Assembly: GCF_009856295.1 (NCBI RefSeq)
Contig: NZ_WMEU01000003.1
Span: 248,001-312,000 of the forward strand
Reading direction: 5' to 3'
Length of the DNA stretch: 64,000 nucleotides
Source: Pontibacillus yanchengensis
GTDB lineage: Bacteria; Bacillota; Bacilli; Bacillales; BH030062
Position numbers and translations under genes: made by a program. Under the pieces are notes generated by a model that was not told the origin of the DNA, searched no databases, and worked only from the letters and a program-made list of their open reading frames with translations. This document shows positions 1-7,890 of the stretch, piece by piece. Numbering within the stretch: the stretch's first letter is position 1; each line of letters opens with the position of its first letter.

Positions 1-1
1 G

Positions 2-361
2 AGCGCATTTTATGAAACTAATTTAGATTTATATCTTCGCAGTATGAATATCGAAAATCTAATTATAGGTGGCTTGGTAACGGATGGTTGCCTAATGACT
101 TCTGTGTTTGATGCTTATTTTCGTGACTACCAAGTTAATCTCGTGAAAGACATTTGTGGAACCTCAAATGAGGGAGCTCATATGTCTTCTATATTAATTA
201 TGGCCAACTGGGTATATGATATGAAAATCTACAATACTGATGAACTTATAAAACATTTAAATGGTAAGGAGCATACATTCTGGGAAGCTTCAGCACCAGA
301 TTCTATGCAGTTTACTCCCGAAAGTATGAGGGAGATATACTCTAAATTGGATGAGAGATAG
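2..361 (+). CDS. Isochorismatase-family cysteine hydrolase, 3' part
   Basis: The frame is open from base 2, so the gene begins outside the window and about 119 codons are visible. The visible part matches the C-terminal half of the isochorismatase-like hydrolase fold: SAFYETNLDLYLR, then a beta-strand LIIGGLVTDGC carrying the presumed catalytic cysteine, then the helix MTSVFDAYFRDY. The Asp and Lys that complete the usual catalytic triad would lie in the missing N-terminal half. The family includes isochorismatases, nicotinamidases and N-carbamoylsarcosine amidases, and the substrate cannot be told from this fragment. The betaine-binding lipoprotein gene follows after 27 bases, so the two are probably co-transcribed, which hints at a role with small quaternary or methylated amines (inference). 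Confidence 0.8.
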   Translation, partial: SAFYETNLDLYLRSMNIENLIIGGLVTDGCLMTSVFDAYFRDYQVNLVKDICGTSNEGAHMSSILIMANWVYDMKIYNTDELIKHLNGKEHTFWEASAPDSMQFTPESMREIYSKLDER

Positions 362-388
362 ATTGAATTTACATAAGGAGGAGCTTTT

Positions 389-1297
389 ATGTCTACAAAG
401 AAACTGCTTACTGGAGTATTATTGCTATTAGTATTACTACTAACAGCATGTAATTCAAGTGGAGAAGATGCTCAATCATCAACATCTTCTGATAAAAAAG
501 AAGATTCTAAGGATGAAACAATTGTATTTGGGGAAACGACTTGGACAAGCACACTTCTACCAACTCAGATTTCTAAACAAATACTAGAAAAAGCAGGTTA
601 TAAAGTAGAAACGAAGCAAATTAGTCAGCCATTGATTTTCAAGGGACTCCAGAATAAAGAAATCGACTTCTTTATGGATGCTTGGCTCCCACATACAGAA
701 GCGGAACTTTGGTCAAAGTATAAAGATGACTTACAAAAGGTTGCAACTAGCTATGAAGACGTCCCATTAGGTTGGGTTGTTCCGGAATATGTTGAGGAGA
801 GCACTATTAAAGATTTAAAGGGGAAGGCATCTAAATTCGACGAACGTGTTGTTACCATTGCAGCTGGAGCGGGAATTGTAGAAATTTCTAAACAGGTTAT
901 AAATGATTACGGACTAGAGAATTATGAATTGATAAAATCTGGTGAGGCTACGATGATAGCTACTTTAGATGATGCAATTGAAAAAGAAGAACCTATTATC
1001 ATCACTGGATGGAGACCTCACTCTATGTTTGCGAAATATGACTTAAAATTCCTGGAAGACTCTAAAGAGAATTTCAAAAAGGATAATGTTTACGTTCTGT
1101 CTTATAAAGGTTTAGAAAAAGACCATCCAAAAGCCTACAAGATTTTATCAGAATGGGGTATCAAAGTAAGTGAATTAGAAGAAATGATGTTAAAGTATGA
1201 GGAGGATGGAACGTCGTTTGAGAAATTAGCTGAACAATGGATTAACAATCATCAAGAGAAAGTGAATAACATGCTCGAGTCGGCAGAGGAATCCTAA
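389..1297 (+). CDS. Glycine betaine/choline-type ABC transporter substrate-binding lipoprotein
   Basis: A 302-residue extracytoplasmic binding protein of the OpuAC/ProX type. The N-terminus is a lipoprotein signal peptide with the lipobox LTAC (Cys21), followed by a Ser/Asp/Lys-rich tether. The core begins with IVFGETTWTSTLLPTQI and contains FFMDAWLPHTE and IIITGWRPHSMF, both typical of the OpuAC fold, in which aromatic residues cage the quaternary ammonium group. The start is an ATG eight bases after AAGGAGG. No ATPase or permease gene is next to it here, so these lie upstream of the window or elsewhere. A betaine-type osmoprotectant is the likely ligand; the exact substrate is not visible. 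Confidence 0.88.
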   Translation: MSTKKLLTGVLLLLVLLLTACNSSGEDAQSSTSSDKKEDSKDETIVFGETTWTSTLLPTQISKQILEKAGYKVETKQISQPLIFKGLQNKEIDFFMDAWLPHTEAELWSKYKDDLQKVATSYEDVPLGWVVPEYVEESTIKDLKGKASKFDERVVTIAAGAGIVEISKQVINDYGLENYELIKSGEATMIATLDDAIEKEEPIIITGWRPHSMFAKYDLKFLEDSKENFKKDNVYVLSYKGLEKDHPKAYKILSEWGIKVSELEEMMLKYEEDGTSFEKLAEQWINNHQEKVNNMLESAEES

Positions 1298-1307
1298 TTA
1301 AAAATTT

Positions 1308-1366
1308 GGTGCCTGCCCCCGCTGCTTTAAAGCATTACGGCAGTGGGGGGGCAGGCACCTTTTATT
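1308..1366 (+). terminator. Rho-independent terminator after the betaine-binding protein gene
   Basis: A long GC-rich stem (GGTGCCTGCCCCC pairing with a G-rich arm ending GGCAGGCACC) is followed by a T-run. It starts 11 bases after the stop codon. Confidence 0.85.
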
Positions 1367-1383
1367 GCGCTTTTATAAGCCAC

Positions 1384-1588
1384 GTCCAACTCCAGCGCCC
1401 AGCAAACTTCCTGCTCCTCCTTACGATAAGTCAACATCGAATCGCTAGCGCTCTTCGTGTTTCCTTTATCTTAAAAGAATTTTAAAGGCAGTTCGATTAA
1501 AATCGCTACGTCACGTAGCAACATCGAACCAACCTACGTCCTATAGGCCGCAGTTTGTACGTCCTAAACGGGCGCTTGCGCTTTTGTT
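1384..1588. repeat. Interspersed repeat, copy A (long form)
   Basis: One of at least seven copies in the window. It begins CCAGCGCCCAGC, contains the conserved core CTTACGATAAGTCAACATCG, and ends AAACGGGCGCTTGCGCTTTT. The outer AGCGCCC and GGGCGCT are inverted, so a transcript could close into a stem with a T-rich tail. This copy has about 60 extra bases in the middle, including a second ACATCGAA motif, as does copy F. It fills the space between two convergent genes and ends at the stop codon of the chemoreceptor gene. Confidence 0.75.
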
Positions 1589-3619
1589 TTACACTTTATA
1601 CTTTTCCACTTGCTCCTGCAGATCCTGGGCTAATTCCGCTAGGTCTTTAATGCTAGAGGAGACTTCTTCCATGGAACTGCTTGATTGTTGGGCTGAGGCT
1701 GCAGCTTGTTCGACCCCGGCTGCTGATTCTTCTGATACGGCTGCGATTTCTTCAATGGATTGATTCATTTTCGTGCTGTTTTCGGAGATCTCGTTAAGAT
1801 TACCAGAAATCGTATGAATGCGCTGTACCATTTCCGAAACAGATTGATTGATTTGATTGAAGGATTCGCCTGTGGCTTTTATTTGTTTGGAGCCTTCATC
1901 GACTTCTTTGTATCCGTCTTGAAGAGAGTTTGCAACGACATTGGACTCGTTTTGGATATTTTGTACGATAGTCGTAATATCCCCAACGGATGACGATACT
2001 TGTTCTGCTAGTTTACGAACTTCATCTGCAACAACTGCAAACCCTTTTCCATGTTCGCCAGCTCGAGCTGCTTCAATAGCTGCGTTTAAAGATAGCAGGT
2101 TTGTTTGCTCAGCAATATCGCGAATGACTTCAACGAGCTTGGTGATTTCTTGCGACTGTTTATCCAATCCTTGTACTTTTTCCGCTGCTTCTTTGACGAT
2201 GGCATCGATGGTCATCATTTGTTCTACAGAGCGATTCATCATCTCACTGCCTTCTTCTGTCATAGACAGTACTTCCTCTGAAGCGTTAGCAACCTCGATG
2301 CCACCTTGATGAGCGTGTTGAATTTTTGTTGTGAAATCTTCCATCATTTCAGATAACTGAGAAGAACTATTCGCCTGGGATTCCGCACCTGAGGAAAGCT
2401 CAGTCATGGTAGACGCTATTTGTAAACTACCTTCTCGCACCTCATTTGCAGATTGAGTAAGCTCTTCACTCTGACTGGATACCGAGTGGGCTGCACCACC
2501 TACATTTTGAATGAGCGAGCGCAAGCTTTCTTTCATTTCATCTACGGATCTTGAAAGTTGGCTTATTTCGTTATGTCCTGACTGTGCGAGCGTAACTTGT
2601 AGATTTCCTTCTTCTACTTCTTTCATCTTTGCTTGCAAGTTCTTAATAGGTTTTGTAAGTCTTCTAGTGATGATAGTAGATGCAAGAATGGACAGAAGGA
2701 TAACACCTAGCAAGCTAATACCAATTGGAATCAAAATAGGTGTTGCTTTTTCTGCAAATTCTGACTTGTAAACAGATCCAATGATGATGAGGTCAGAGCG
2801 TTTGTTCACAGCATACCCCATAGCTTTTTGTTCGCCTTCTAGCTCATATTCTACAATGCCGTTATCTTGATTTTGAGCAATTAAGTCCTTATAGTAACCG
2901 GCATCTGAAACGTTTTTGCCGATATTGGATTCATTTGGATGAGATAAAAACACCCCATTTTTATCTAGGATGGCTGCGTATCCTGCATCACCAATTTTGA
3001 TGTTATTGATAGTGGATACCAAAGAGTCAAGGTTAATATCCACTGATACGACTCCCTGCAGTTCACCATTTTGCATGACCGTTTGGGCTGCACTAATGAG
3101 TAGTTCATCAGACCCTTCAGTACGGTATGGCTCTGTCCATATGACTTCCCCTTGTTGTTCAACTGCTGATTTGTACCAAGGTCGTTCCCTTGGGTCAAAA
3201 TCAGATGATAGATTGACAGAGGCCGACATGACGATGTCCCCGTTGTTTTCCTGTCCATAATAAATATTGGTAATGGAATCATTCATGTTATCCATGTCTA
3301 CAAAATTGAGAAGCATTTCTTCTTTGAAATGTTCAAAGTTTTGTAGTTTACGAGAGTTCGCTAAGTTTTGTACAACTTGTTCTTGTGTTTGAAAATATGT
3401 ATCAAATGAGTCATTTAAACTTGCCATCTGTTGTTCTACGTTGTTGACTAGCTCATCGGTAGTTTGCGAAACACTAAATGTGTAGCTGACACCAGCGATG
3501 ATTAAGCCTCCAACCATAATTAAGATAAGAAAAGGGAGTAAGATTTGTCGCTGAATCGTCTTATTAAAAAAGCTCCCTGGAGTTTTGCTGAACCGTTTCT
3601 TGTTTGTCTTCTTCTTCAT
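1589..3619 (-). CDS. Methyl-accepting chemotaxis protein with dCache sensor domain
   Basis: A 676-residue transmembrane chemoreceptor. It has a first membrane segment near residues 25-48, a roughly 250-residue extracellular double-Cache domain, a second membrane segment near 295-320, a HAMP domain ([12 protein letters not shown]) and a signalling coiled coil with the hairpin tip [19 protein letters not shown]. The Cache part contains DPRERPWY, a later PYR and a VSVDI strand, resembling the amino-acid-binding dCache pattern (ligand inferred). I chose ATG at 3619 because GGGGG lies about ten bases upstream; the in-frame GTG 14 codons earlier has no ribosome-binding site. The leader carries a c-di-GMP riboswitch and a possible sigma-D promoter, tying expression to motility control. 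Confidence 0.93.
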   Translation of the reverse strand: MKKKTNKKRFSKTPGSFFNKTIQRQILLPFLILIMVGGLIIAGVSYTFSVSQTTDELVNNVEQQMASLNDSFDTYFQTQEQVVQNLANSRKLQNFEHFKEEMLLNFVDMDNMNDSITNIYYGQENNGDIVMSASVNLSSDFDPRERPWYKSAVEQQGEVIWTEPYRTEGSDELLISAAQTVMQNGELQGVVSVDINLDSLVSTINNIKIGDAGYAAILDKNGVFLSHPNESNIGKNVSDAGYYKDLIAQNQDNGIVEYELEGEQKAMGYAVNKRSDLIIIGSVYKSEFAEKATPILIPIGISLLGVILLSILASTIITRRLTKPIKNLQAKMKEVEEGNLQVTLAQSGHNEISQLSRSVDEMKESLRSLIQNVGGAAHSVSSQSEELTQSANEVREGSLQIASTMTELSSGAESQANSSSQLSEMMEDFTTKIQHAHQGGIEVANASEEVLSMTEEGSEMMNRSVEQMMTIDAIVKEAAEKVQGLDKQSQEITKLVEVIRDIAEQTNLLSLNAAIEAARAGEHGKGFAVVADEVRKLAEQVSSSVGDITTIVQNIQNESNVVANSLQDGYKEVDEGSKQIKATGESFNQINQSVSEMVQRIHTISGNLNEISENSTKMNQSIEEIAAVSEESAAGVEQAAASAQQSSSSMEEVSSSIKDLAELAQDLQEQVEKYKV

Positions 3620-3693
3620 TTCCTGAATTCCCCCTGTAATAAAAAACCCGTCCTGGCTCACACGTCATTTTAGATCCATTTCTATTCTCATAC

Positions 3694-3717
3694 ATAAAAA
3701 ATCACCGAAGAACGGTG
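3694..3717 (-). terminator. Riboswitch expression-platform terminator
   Basis: On the minus strand, CACCG-TTCTT-CGGTG is followed by ATTTTTTAT. It lies about ten bases beyond the riboswitch aptamer and about 75 bases before the chemoreceptor start, the place expected of a transcription-controlling platform. Confidence 0.7.
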
Positions 3718-3725
3718 TATGGATT

Positions 3726-3828
3726 AGTACCATTTCGGGAGCACGGCTGCCTTGGTATTACAATGCAATACGGTAGGCCCATAGCTTTGCGCCCCTATCT
3801 TTCGCTAAGTTTGCCACTTTGGTATGAA
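3726..3828 (-). ncRNA. Cyclic-di-GMP-I (GEMM) riboswitch
   Basis: Read on the minus strand, the segment contains in order GGCAAAC, the GCGAAAG tetraloop, GGGGCGCAAAGC, GGGCCTA, a loop-forming arm with pairing GTATT/AATAC, and AAGGCAGCC followed by CCCGAAATGG. This order and spacing match the conserved core of the class I c-di-GMP aptamer (GGCAAAC, GAAA tetraloop, CGCAAAGC, GG-CUA, GCC). The outer stem can form from TACCA and TGGTA. It precedes a chemoreceptor gene, a common target of this class. Whether ligand turns the gene on or off cannot be read reliably. Confidence 0.85.
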
Positions 3829-3901
3829 GAAAGATGGTATTTAAAGAAAAATTACACTAACTTCTCGTGTGAAACGGATGAATGAAACTTTGTCTATATT
3901 T

Positions 3902-3930
3902 GTATCGGCATAAAGAATCATTTTATTAAA
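3902..3930 (-). promoter_or_regulatory. Possible sigma-D (motility) promoter
   Basis: The minus strand reads TAAT, 16 bases, CCGATAC, close to the sigma-D consensus TAAA-N15-GCCGATAT. It lies about 75 bases upstream of the riboswitch, and a sigma-D promoter would suit a chemoreceptor gene. The -35 part is only approximate. Confidence 0.45.
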
Positions 3931-3984
3931 TCATTATAGGAATTATTTAGTTTGTTTTTCTTTACTGAGAATAGATGAATAACC

Positions 3985-4032
3985 CTAAAAAAAGCCTCTC
4001 AAGTAGTTCATACTTGAGAGGCTTACTTTTTT
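3985..4032. terminator. Bidirectional-looking terminator after the nuclease gene
   Basis: A 14-bp perfect stem (AAGCCTCTCAAGTA / TACTTGAGAGGCTT) is flanked by an A-run on one side and a T-run on the other. It starts ten bases past the nuclease stop codon and would insulate the promoter of the next gene. Confidence 0.85.
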
Positions 4033-4041
4033 ACCTATTTT

Positions 4042-6696
4042 CTATGCTGCTTTGTTACCTTTATCCTTCTTACCATTACTCTTCTCATCTTTCTTCATAA
4101 TCTTCTCTAACTCATGTTCAATCTTCTTCATCTCTTTTTCCTCTTTATCGTTATTCATCTTTTGCATAGATTTTAAAATATGGTGAACGGTAGAGTCGAT
4201 GTGCTGGCTTGTGTTACCGTTTGTAGTTATAAATGATGATAGTTGCTCATCTAAAAGCTTACCAACTTTGTCAGAACCGAACATTGCTTCTAGTTCTACT
4301 AGTTGAGTGGCTACGTTCTCTAGAGTCATAGATCCGTCTAAATGATCTTCGAATAGATTGAGTGCAACAACATCTTCAGCAGAGCGGGGCATGATTTTAT
4401 ATTCATCGTAGTTATAGGTAAGGACACCGGTAATAGATTCATATACTTTATCTATCTCAACCAAGTCATTATCGGAATCAATGACAAAAGTGCCTTGTTC
4501 ATCTTGGGCGGTGTAGTTATGGAACGCATCAACATCCGTTACTTCCGCTAGGTTTATTTTAACCAATTGACCTTCCAGTTCTTCGGAGAACTCGTTTGAT
4601 GTAATGGGTTTAGCTTGTGGAATGCCTACATCTTTTTCGATGATTGTAGCATTTTGTTCGGAAGGTTGAAGTTGTAATAGGTCAAAATATTCTTCTGTTA
4701 CTGCTTTAGCCTGAATGCGGTCACCAACATTAGCGCCAAGGTCTTCCGCTCGTACGACGATGCCTGCTGTTTCGTCTTGTACATAATAATTGATCTTCCC
4801 GCCAGTTGGGAAAGCCGCTGTTACGATTCCTTCTATGTTAACCCGGCTCCCAATAGTAGATTCTCGAGCTTCCTGAATAGAGACGGCAGGAATGTCTTTT
4901 ACAATATCATCCGCAGAACGTGGAACTACTTTATATTGACCAAAGCTGTATGTTACATACCCAGTAATAGTGTCATAGGTTGTGCCCACTTCTAGTAGGT
5001 TTTCATCCGAATTGATTACAAAGGAACCACTTTTATCGTTTGCTTGAAAATCATTGTACTTATCTACAGACTCGACCGAAACGGTTTGTAACGATACGAG
5101 TTGACTTTCGAGTGATTCACCTAAGTCGTTAGCATCGATTAATTTAGGTTCCAGTTCACGAGCGTTTTCTTCTACAATGGTCACATCATCTGTTACGACC
5201 TGAAGGAGTCCATAATACTCCTCTGTATTTCCTGAAGCTCGAATGACATCACCAATGGATGCATTAACTGCGTCCGTACGTACAACAATCCCTGCGGTGT
5301 CGTCTTGGATATAGTAGTTTTTGTCGTCTTTTGCAATGACCGTTCCTTGAACAGCAACGTTGGACCCTTCTGGCGCATAGCGGGCATCGGCAATCTTATT
5401 GCCACGTTCAAATGCTGGCTCATATCCGGCTTGAATAGCTTCTTGTTCTGTCCAGAAGAAAATACGATTCTCCACCGGTACTTGCTCCCAATTTGCAGGT
5501 CTTACATATTGATTTGTCTCTGAATTACCTACATATTTTGAGTAGCCTTTTTGATCGTAACGTGCACGGAATTCAAAGGGTAATTCAAGTAAAGGAGTTT
5601 CTTCGCTCCAGATTCCAAAATTATTAGCCTGGGCAGTTTTTGCAGCTTGTTGGTACATTTGGTAGGTTTCCTCGCTGCCAATTGGGGCGATGAAATACGT
5701 TACAGCATAGCCCTTTTCAACCATATTTAGGTTCGTATTCAGTCCGTCAGACGTACGTATGACTTCTGCAAGCAAACGTCCGTAATCGTCCGTCACTTTT
5801 TCACTAACATCAAGGGTTACCTCATCGCCTGGTTGTAGTAATGTTTGTAGGTGTTCTGTAGCTTGTACACCGTGATATTTTTGTGAGTGATTTGGATTGG
5901 TTGTAATCAAAGAGGAGTCATATGAATCCATATGATACGTTTCAGGAGTGTCGATGTTTAAGTATCTTACGGTGTCTGCTCCCAGAATGGATGATTCAAT
6001 CTTAATTGTATCCCCGTCTACAACTCTCTCAACTGTAGCTGTATATTCATCCTTTGGCTCAGGAGGCTGTACGGACTCATATTTTCCAAGGTTTGAAAAA
6101 GTGTCTTTAGGTAAAGCAATCCATTCATCGGTAGGATCGTAAGCATCAGTAACGTCTGTGTCACCAGCAAGAACTGTCTCCTTACGTACTAACGTGGTAT
6201 CTTTAGTCGATGTAGCGTTCTCCGTCCATCCATCACCAGGATCTTCTCCAACTTTACCAATGGAGTCCACCACTGTACCTTGTCTTGTACTTTCGTCATA
6301 GTTTTGGAAAAGGACAACAGCATCATCACCATTAAATTCATAAAAGTAACTGCTCCCTGTAACGTCAGCTTGATCTAGAATGGCTTGGTCCGCATCGGAG
6401 TGTGCAATCACATAAACTTCACCATCTTCAAGTGTTCCTGAAAGGTTTAGCTCATTTGCGTAGCCGTCACCTGGATCTTGAGATGCGCCATTTGTAAAGG
6501 AAACAACAGTATAATCTGGTAAATCGATTGGCTCGCCTGTTCCATTGTAAAGTTCGATTGCTTTGTTGTAGCCACTTCCTTCCACGTACTCGGAAAAGAT
6601 TAAAGAACTGTTTGTCTCGGCTTGGACTGGGTTAGCAATCGCTAACATACTTAAACCAACTAAAAACGACAATAAAAGTGAAAAAGCTCTTCTCAT
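4042..6696 (-). CDS. Secreted multidomain nuclease (LTD, SNase, OB-folds; YhcR-like)
   Basis: An 884-residue secreted protein. In order: a signal peptide ending near VQAE; a lamin-tail domain (about 30-170); a staphylococcal-nuclease domain (about 217-370) with VERVVDGDTIKI, RYLNIDTPET and DYGRLLAEV, which supply the catalytic Arg/Glu/Arg pattern and the calcium-binding Asp; an Ada-like segment (SKYVGNSETNQYVRP) without the usual cysteines; two OB-fold repeats (YYIQDDTAGIVVR and YYVQDETAGIVVR); and a Lys/Glu-rich helical tail. It resembles B. subtilis YhcR but lacks the 5'-nucleotidase part and an LPXTG anchor. I chose ATG at 6696: GGGAGGT lies ten bases upstream and overlaps an earlier in-frame ATG that cannot serve. 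Likely job: degradation of extracellular DNA/RNA for nutrients. Confidence 0.85.
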   Translation of the reverse strand: MRRAFSLLLSFLVGLSMLAIANPVQAETNSSLIFSEYVEGSGYNKAIELYNGTGEPIDLPDYTVVSFTNGASQDPGDGYANELNLSGTLEDGEVYVIAHSDADQAILDQADVTGSSYFYEFNGDDAVVLFQNYDESTRQGTVVDSIGKVGEDPGDGWTENATSTKDTTLVRKETVLAGDTDVTDAYDPTDEWIALPKDTFSNLGKYESVQPPEPKDEYTATVERVVDGDTIKIESSILGADTVRYLNIDTPETYHMDSYDSSLITTNPNHSQKYHGVQATEHLQTLLQPGDEVTLDVSEKVTDDYGRLLAEVIRTSDGLNTNLNMVEKGYAVTYFIAPIGSEETYQMYQQAAKTAQANNFGIWSEETPLLELPFEFRARYDQKGYSKYVGNSETNQYVRPANWEQVPVENRIFFWTEQEAIQAGYEPAFERGNKIADARYAPEGSNVAVQGTVIAKDDKNYYIQDDTAGIVVRTDAVNASIGDVIRASGNTEEYYGLLQVVTDDVTIVEENARELEPKLIDANDLGESLESQLVSLQTVSVESVDKYNDFQANDKSGSFVINSDENLLEVGTTYDTITGYVTYSFGQYKVVPRSADDIVKDIPAVSIQEARESTIGSRVNIEGIVTAAFPTGGKINYYVQDETAGIVVRAEDLGANVGDRIQAKAVTEEYFDLLQLQPSEQNATIIEKDVGIPQAKPITSNEFSEELEGQLVKINLAEVTDVDAFHNYTAQDEQGTFVIDSDNDLVEIDKVYESITGVLTYNYDEYKIMPRSAEDVVALNLFEDHLDGSMTLENVATQLVELEAMFGSDKVGKLLDEQLSSFITTNGNTSQHIDSTVHHILKSMQKMNNDKEEKEMKKIEHELEKIMKKDEKSNGKKDKGNKAA

Positions 6697-6860
6697 ACTT
6701 TTCATACCTCCCATTAATTAACAATTTACATTCATTATAAAGGAAAATTTGTAAGGTTTTGTTTATCTATTGTAAGTTTCTGGTGAAAATTAATTTTTGG
6801 TAAAAAAATACTATGATTTTTTACTTGTTATGGTACTCAACTAAACTTTTTTATGTTTCC

Positions 6861-6890
6861 TTGTTCTCATGTGAAAGAATTAATTATAAG
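6861..6890 (+). promoter_or_regulatory. Possible sigma-A promoter for the small membrane protein gene
   Basis: TTGTTC, 18 bases, TATAAG, about 75 bases upstream of the ATG at 6969. Confidence 0.35.
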
Positions 6891-6968
6891 ATAGAAGTTG
6901 GAATCCATCATTCATTAAGGTACATACTAAGCAAACGTGAACGTTGAAGATTAAAGGAGTTTTACATA

Positions 6969-7199
6969 ATGGCAGTAGTGTTGAATGTGATCTTTTTTCT
7001 AAGTACATTAGCTTTAACAAGTCAAGTAAAAGGTTCTGCGGCACGAAAAGTTTTTTACGGGATTGGACTCGTAATGAGTGTTGTTGGAATGATTGCGTTA
7101 ATTGTTATGTCTGGTTGGGTTGCTTATACGGCTGGGATGATTTCTGCGGGGGTCAGTTTATTAGGTGTGCTAGGTTTGTTGTTTATGATGACGAAATAG
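6969..7199 (+). CDS. Small membrane protein of unknown function
   Basis: A 76-residue protein, almost all of it hydrophobic: one segment at residues 1-18 and two more at about 28-50 and 54-73, joined by the short basic loop QVKGSAARK. The start has AAAGGAG eight to nine bases upstream, and a terminator follows the stop codon, so it looks like a real single-gene unit. I do not recognise the family. An overlapping frame starting 25 bases earlier has no ribosome-binding site and a cysteine-rich, unnatural composition. Confidence 0.65.
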   Translation: MAVVLNVIFFLSTLALTSQVKGSAARKVFYGIGLVMSVVGMIALIVMSGWVAYTAGMISAGVSLLGVLGLLFMMTK

Positions 7200-7213
7200 G
7201 CATAAGATAGGAA

Positions 7214-7243
7214 TCCAGGTCTGGATATGACCTGGTTTTTTAT
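7214..7243 (+). terminator. Terminator of the small membrane protein gene
   Basis: CCAGGTC-TGGATAT-GACCTGG followed by six T, 14 bases after the stop. Confidence 0.85.
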
Positions 7244-7297
7244 CGCTTAGTGTATAACATTCAATGCTTGTGTATAACGGAAAAAGTGATGTGTCCA

Positions 7298-7446
7298 CGT
7301 CTAGTTCCAGCGCCCAGCGACTAGCAAACTTCCTGCACCTCCTTACGATAAGTCAACATCGGGTCGCTTGCGCTCCTCGTGTTTCCTTTATCTCATACGG
7401 AGCCGTCCAGTTTGTATGTCACTAAACGGGCGCTTGCACTTTTGTT
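7298..7446. repeat. Interspersed repeat, copy B
   Basis: A standard-length copy: TCTAGTTCCAGCGCCCAGCG at the left end, the core CTTACGATAAGTCAACATCG, and ACGGGCGCTTGCACTTTTGT at the right end. It is directly joined to copy C. Confidence 0.8.
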
Positions 7447-7596
7447 CCGTCTAGTTCCAGCGCCCAGCGACTAGCAAACTTCCTGCACCTCCTTACGATA
7501 AGTCAACATCGGGTCGCTTGCGCTCCCCGTGTTTTCTTTATCTCATACGGAGCCGTCCAGTTTGTACGTCGCTAAACGGGCGCTTGCACTTTTGTT
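7447..7596. repeat. Interspersed repeat, copy C (tandem with B)
   Basis: It lies directly after copy B in the same orientation and differs from it at only a handful of positions, so this pair is the most recent duplication of the family in the window. Confidence 0.8.
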
Positions 7597-7740
7597 CTAG
7601 TGGAAATCATATGAGACCAAATAATTACAATTACCAATGACTTAAGACTTATTTTTTAGCTTTTTGTAGGGTTTACCTCGTTTTCTGTCGAATTATATTT
7701 ATTTAGATTGATTAAAGACGTAGCAGTAGTGGTTCTTACA

Positions 7741-7839
7741 TGTCTAGCTCCAGCGCCCAGCAACTAGTATGCTCCCCTCACCTCCGGTCGATATGTAGGC
7801 TGCAGCATATACGTCGCTACCAGGGCGCTTGCGCTTTTC
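7741..7839. repeat. Interspersed repeat, copy D (short form)
   Basis: It keeps the ends TCTAGCTCCAGCGCCCAGC and AGGGCGCTTGCGCTTTT, but the internal core is replaced by a shorter hairpin-forming segment (ATATGTAGGCTGCAGCATAT). About 36 bases on either side of it are similar to each other (7671 onward and 7844 onward). The stretch 7597-7740 between copies C and D holds nothing else that I recognise. Confidence 0.65.
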
Positions 7840-7890
7840 TGTAGTTTACCTACGTCTTCATACGAATTACATCTTTTTAGGGGGGTACAT

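Noticed and set aside
6721..6790. Pho-box array upstream of the nuclease gene (TTACAA at roughly 11-bp spacing)
   Set aside because: TTACAA departs from the PhoP consensus at two defined positions, and the spacing does not hold for a third hexamer.
6944..7210. 88-codon frame overlapping the small membrane protein
   Set aside because: No ribosome-binding site and cysteine/tryptophan-rich text; the frame starting at 6969 has AAAGGAG and membrane segments.
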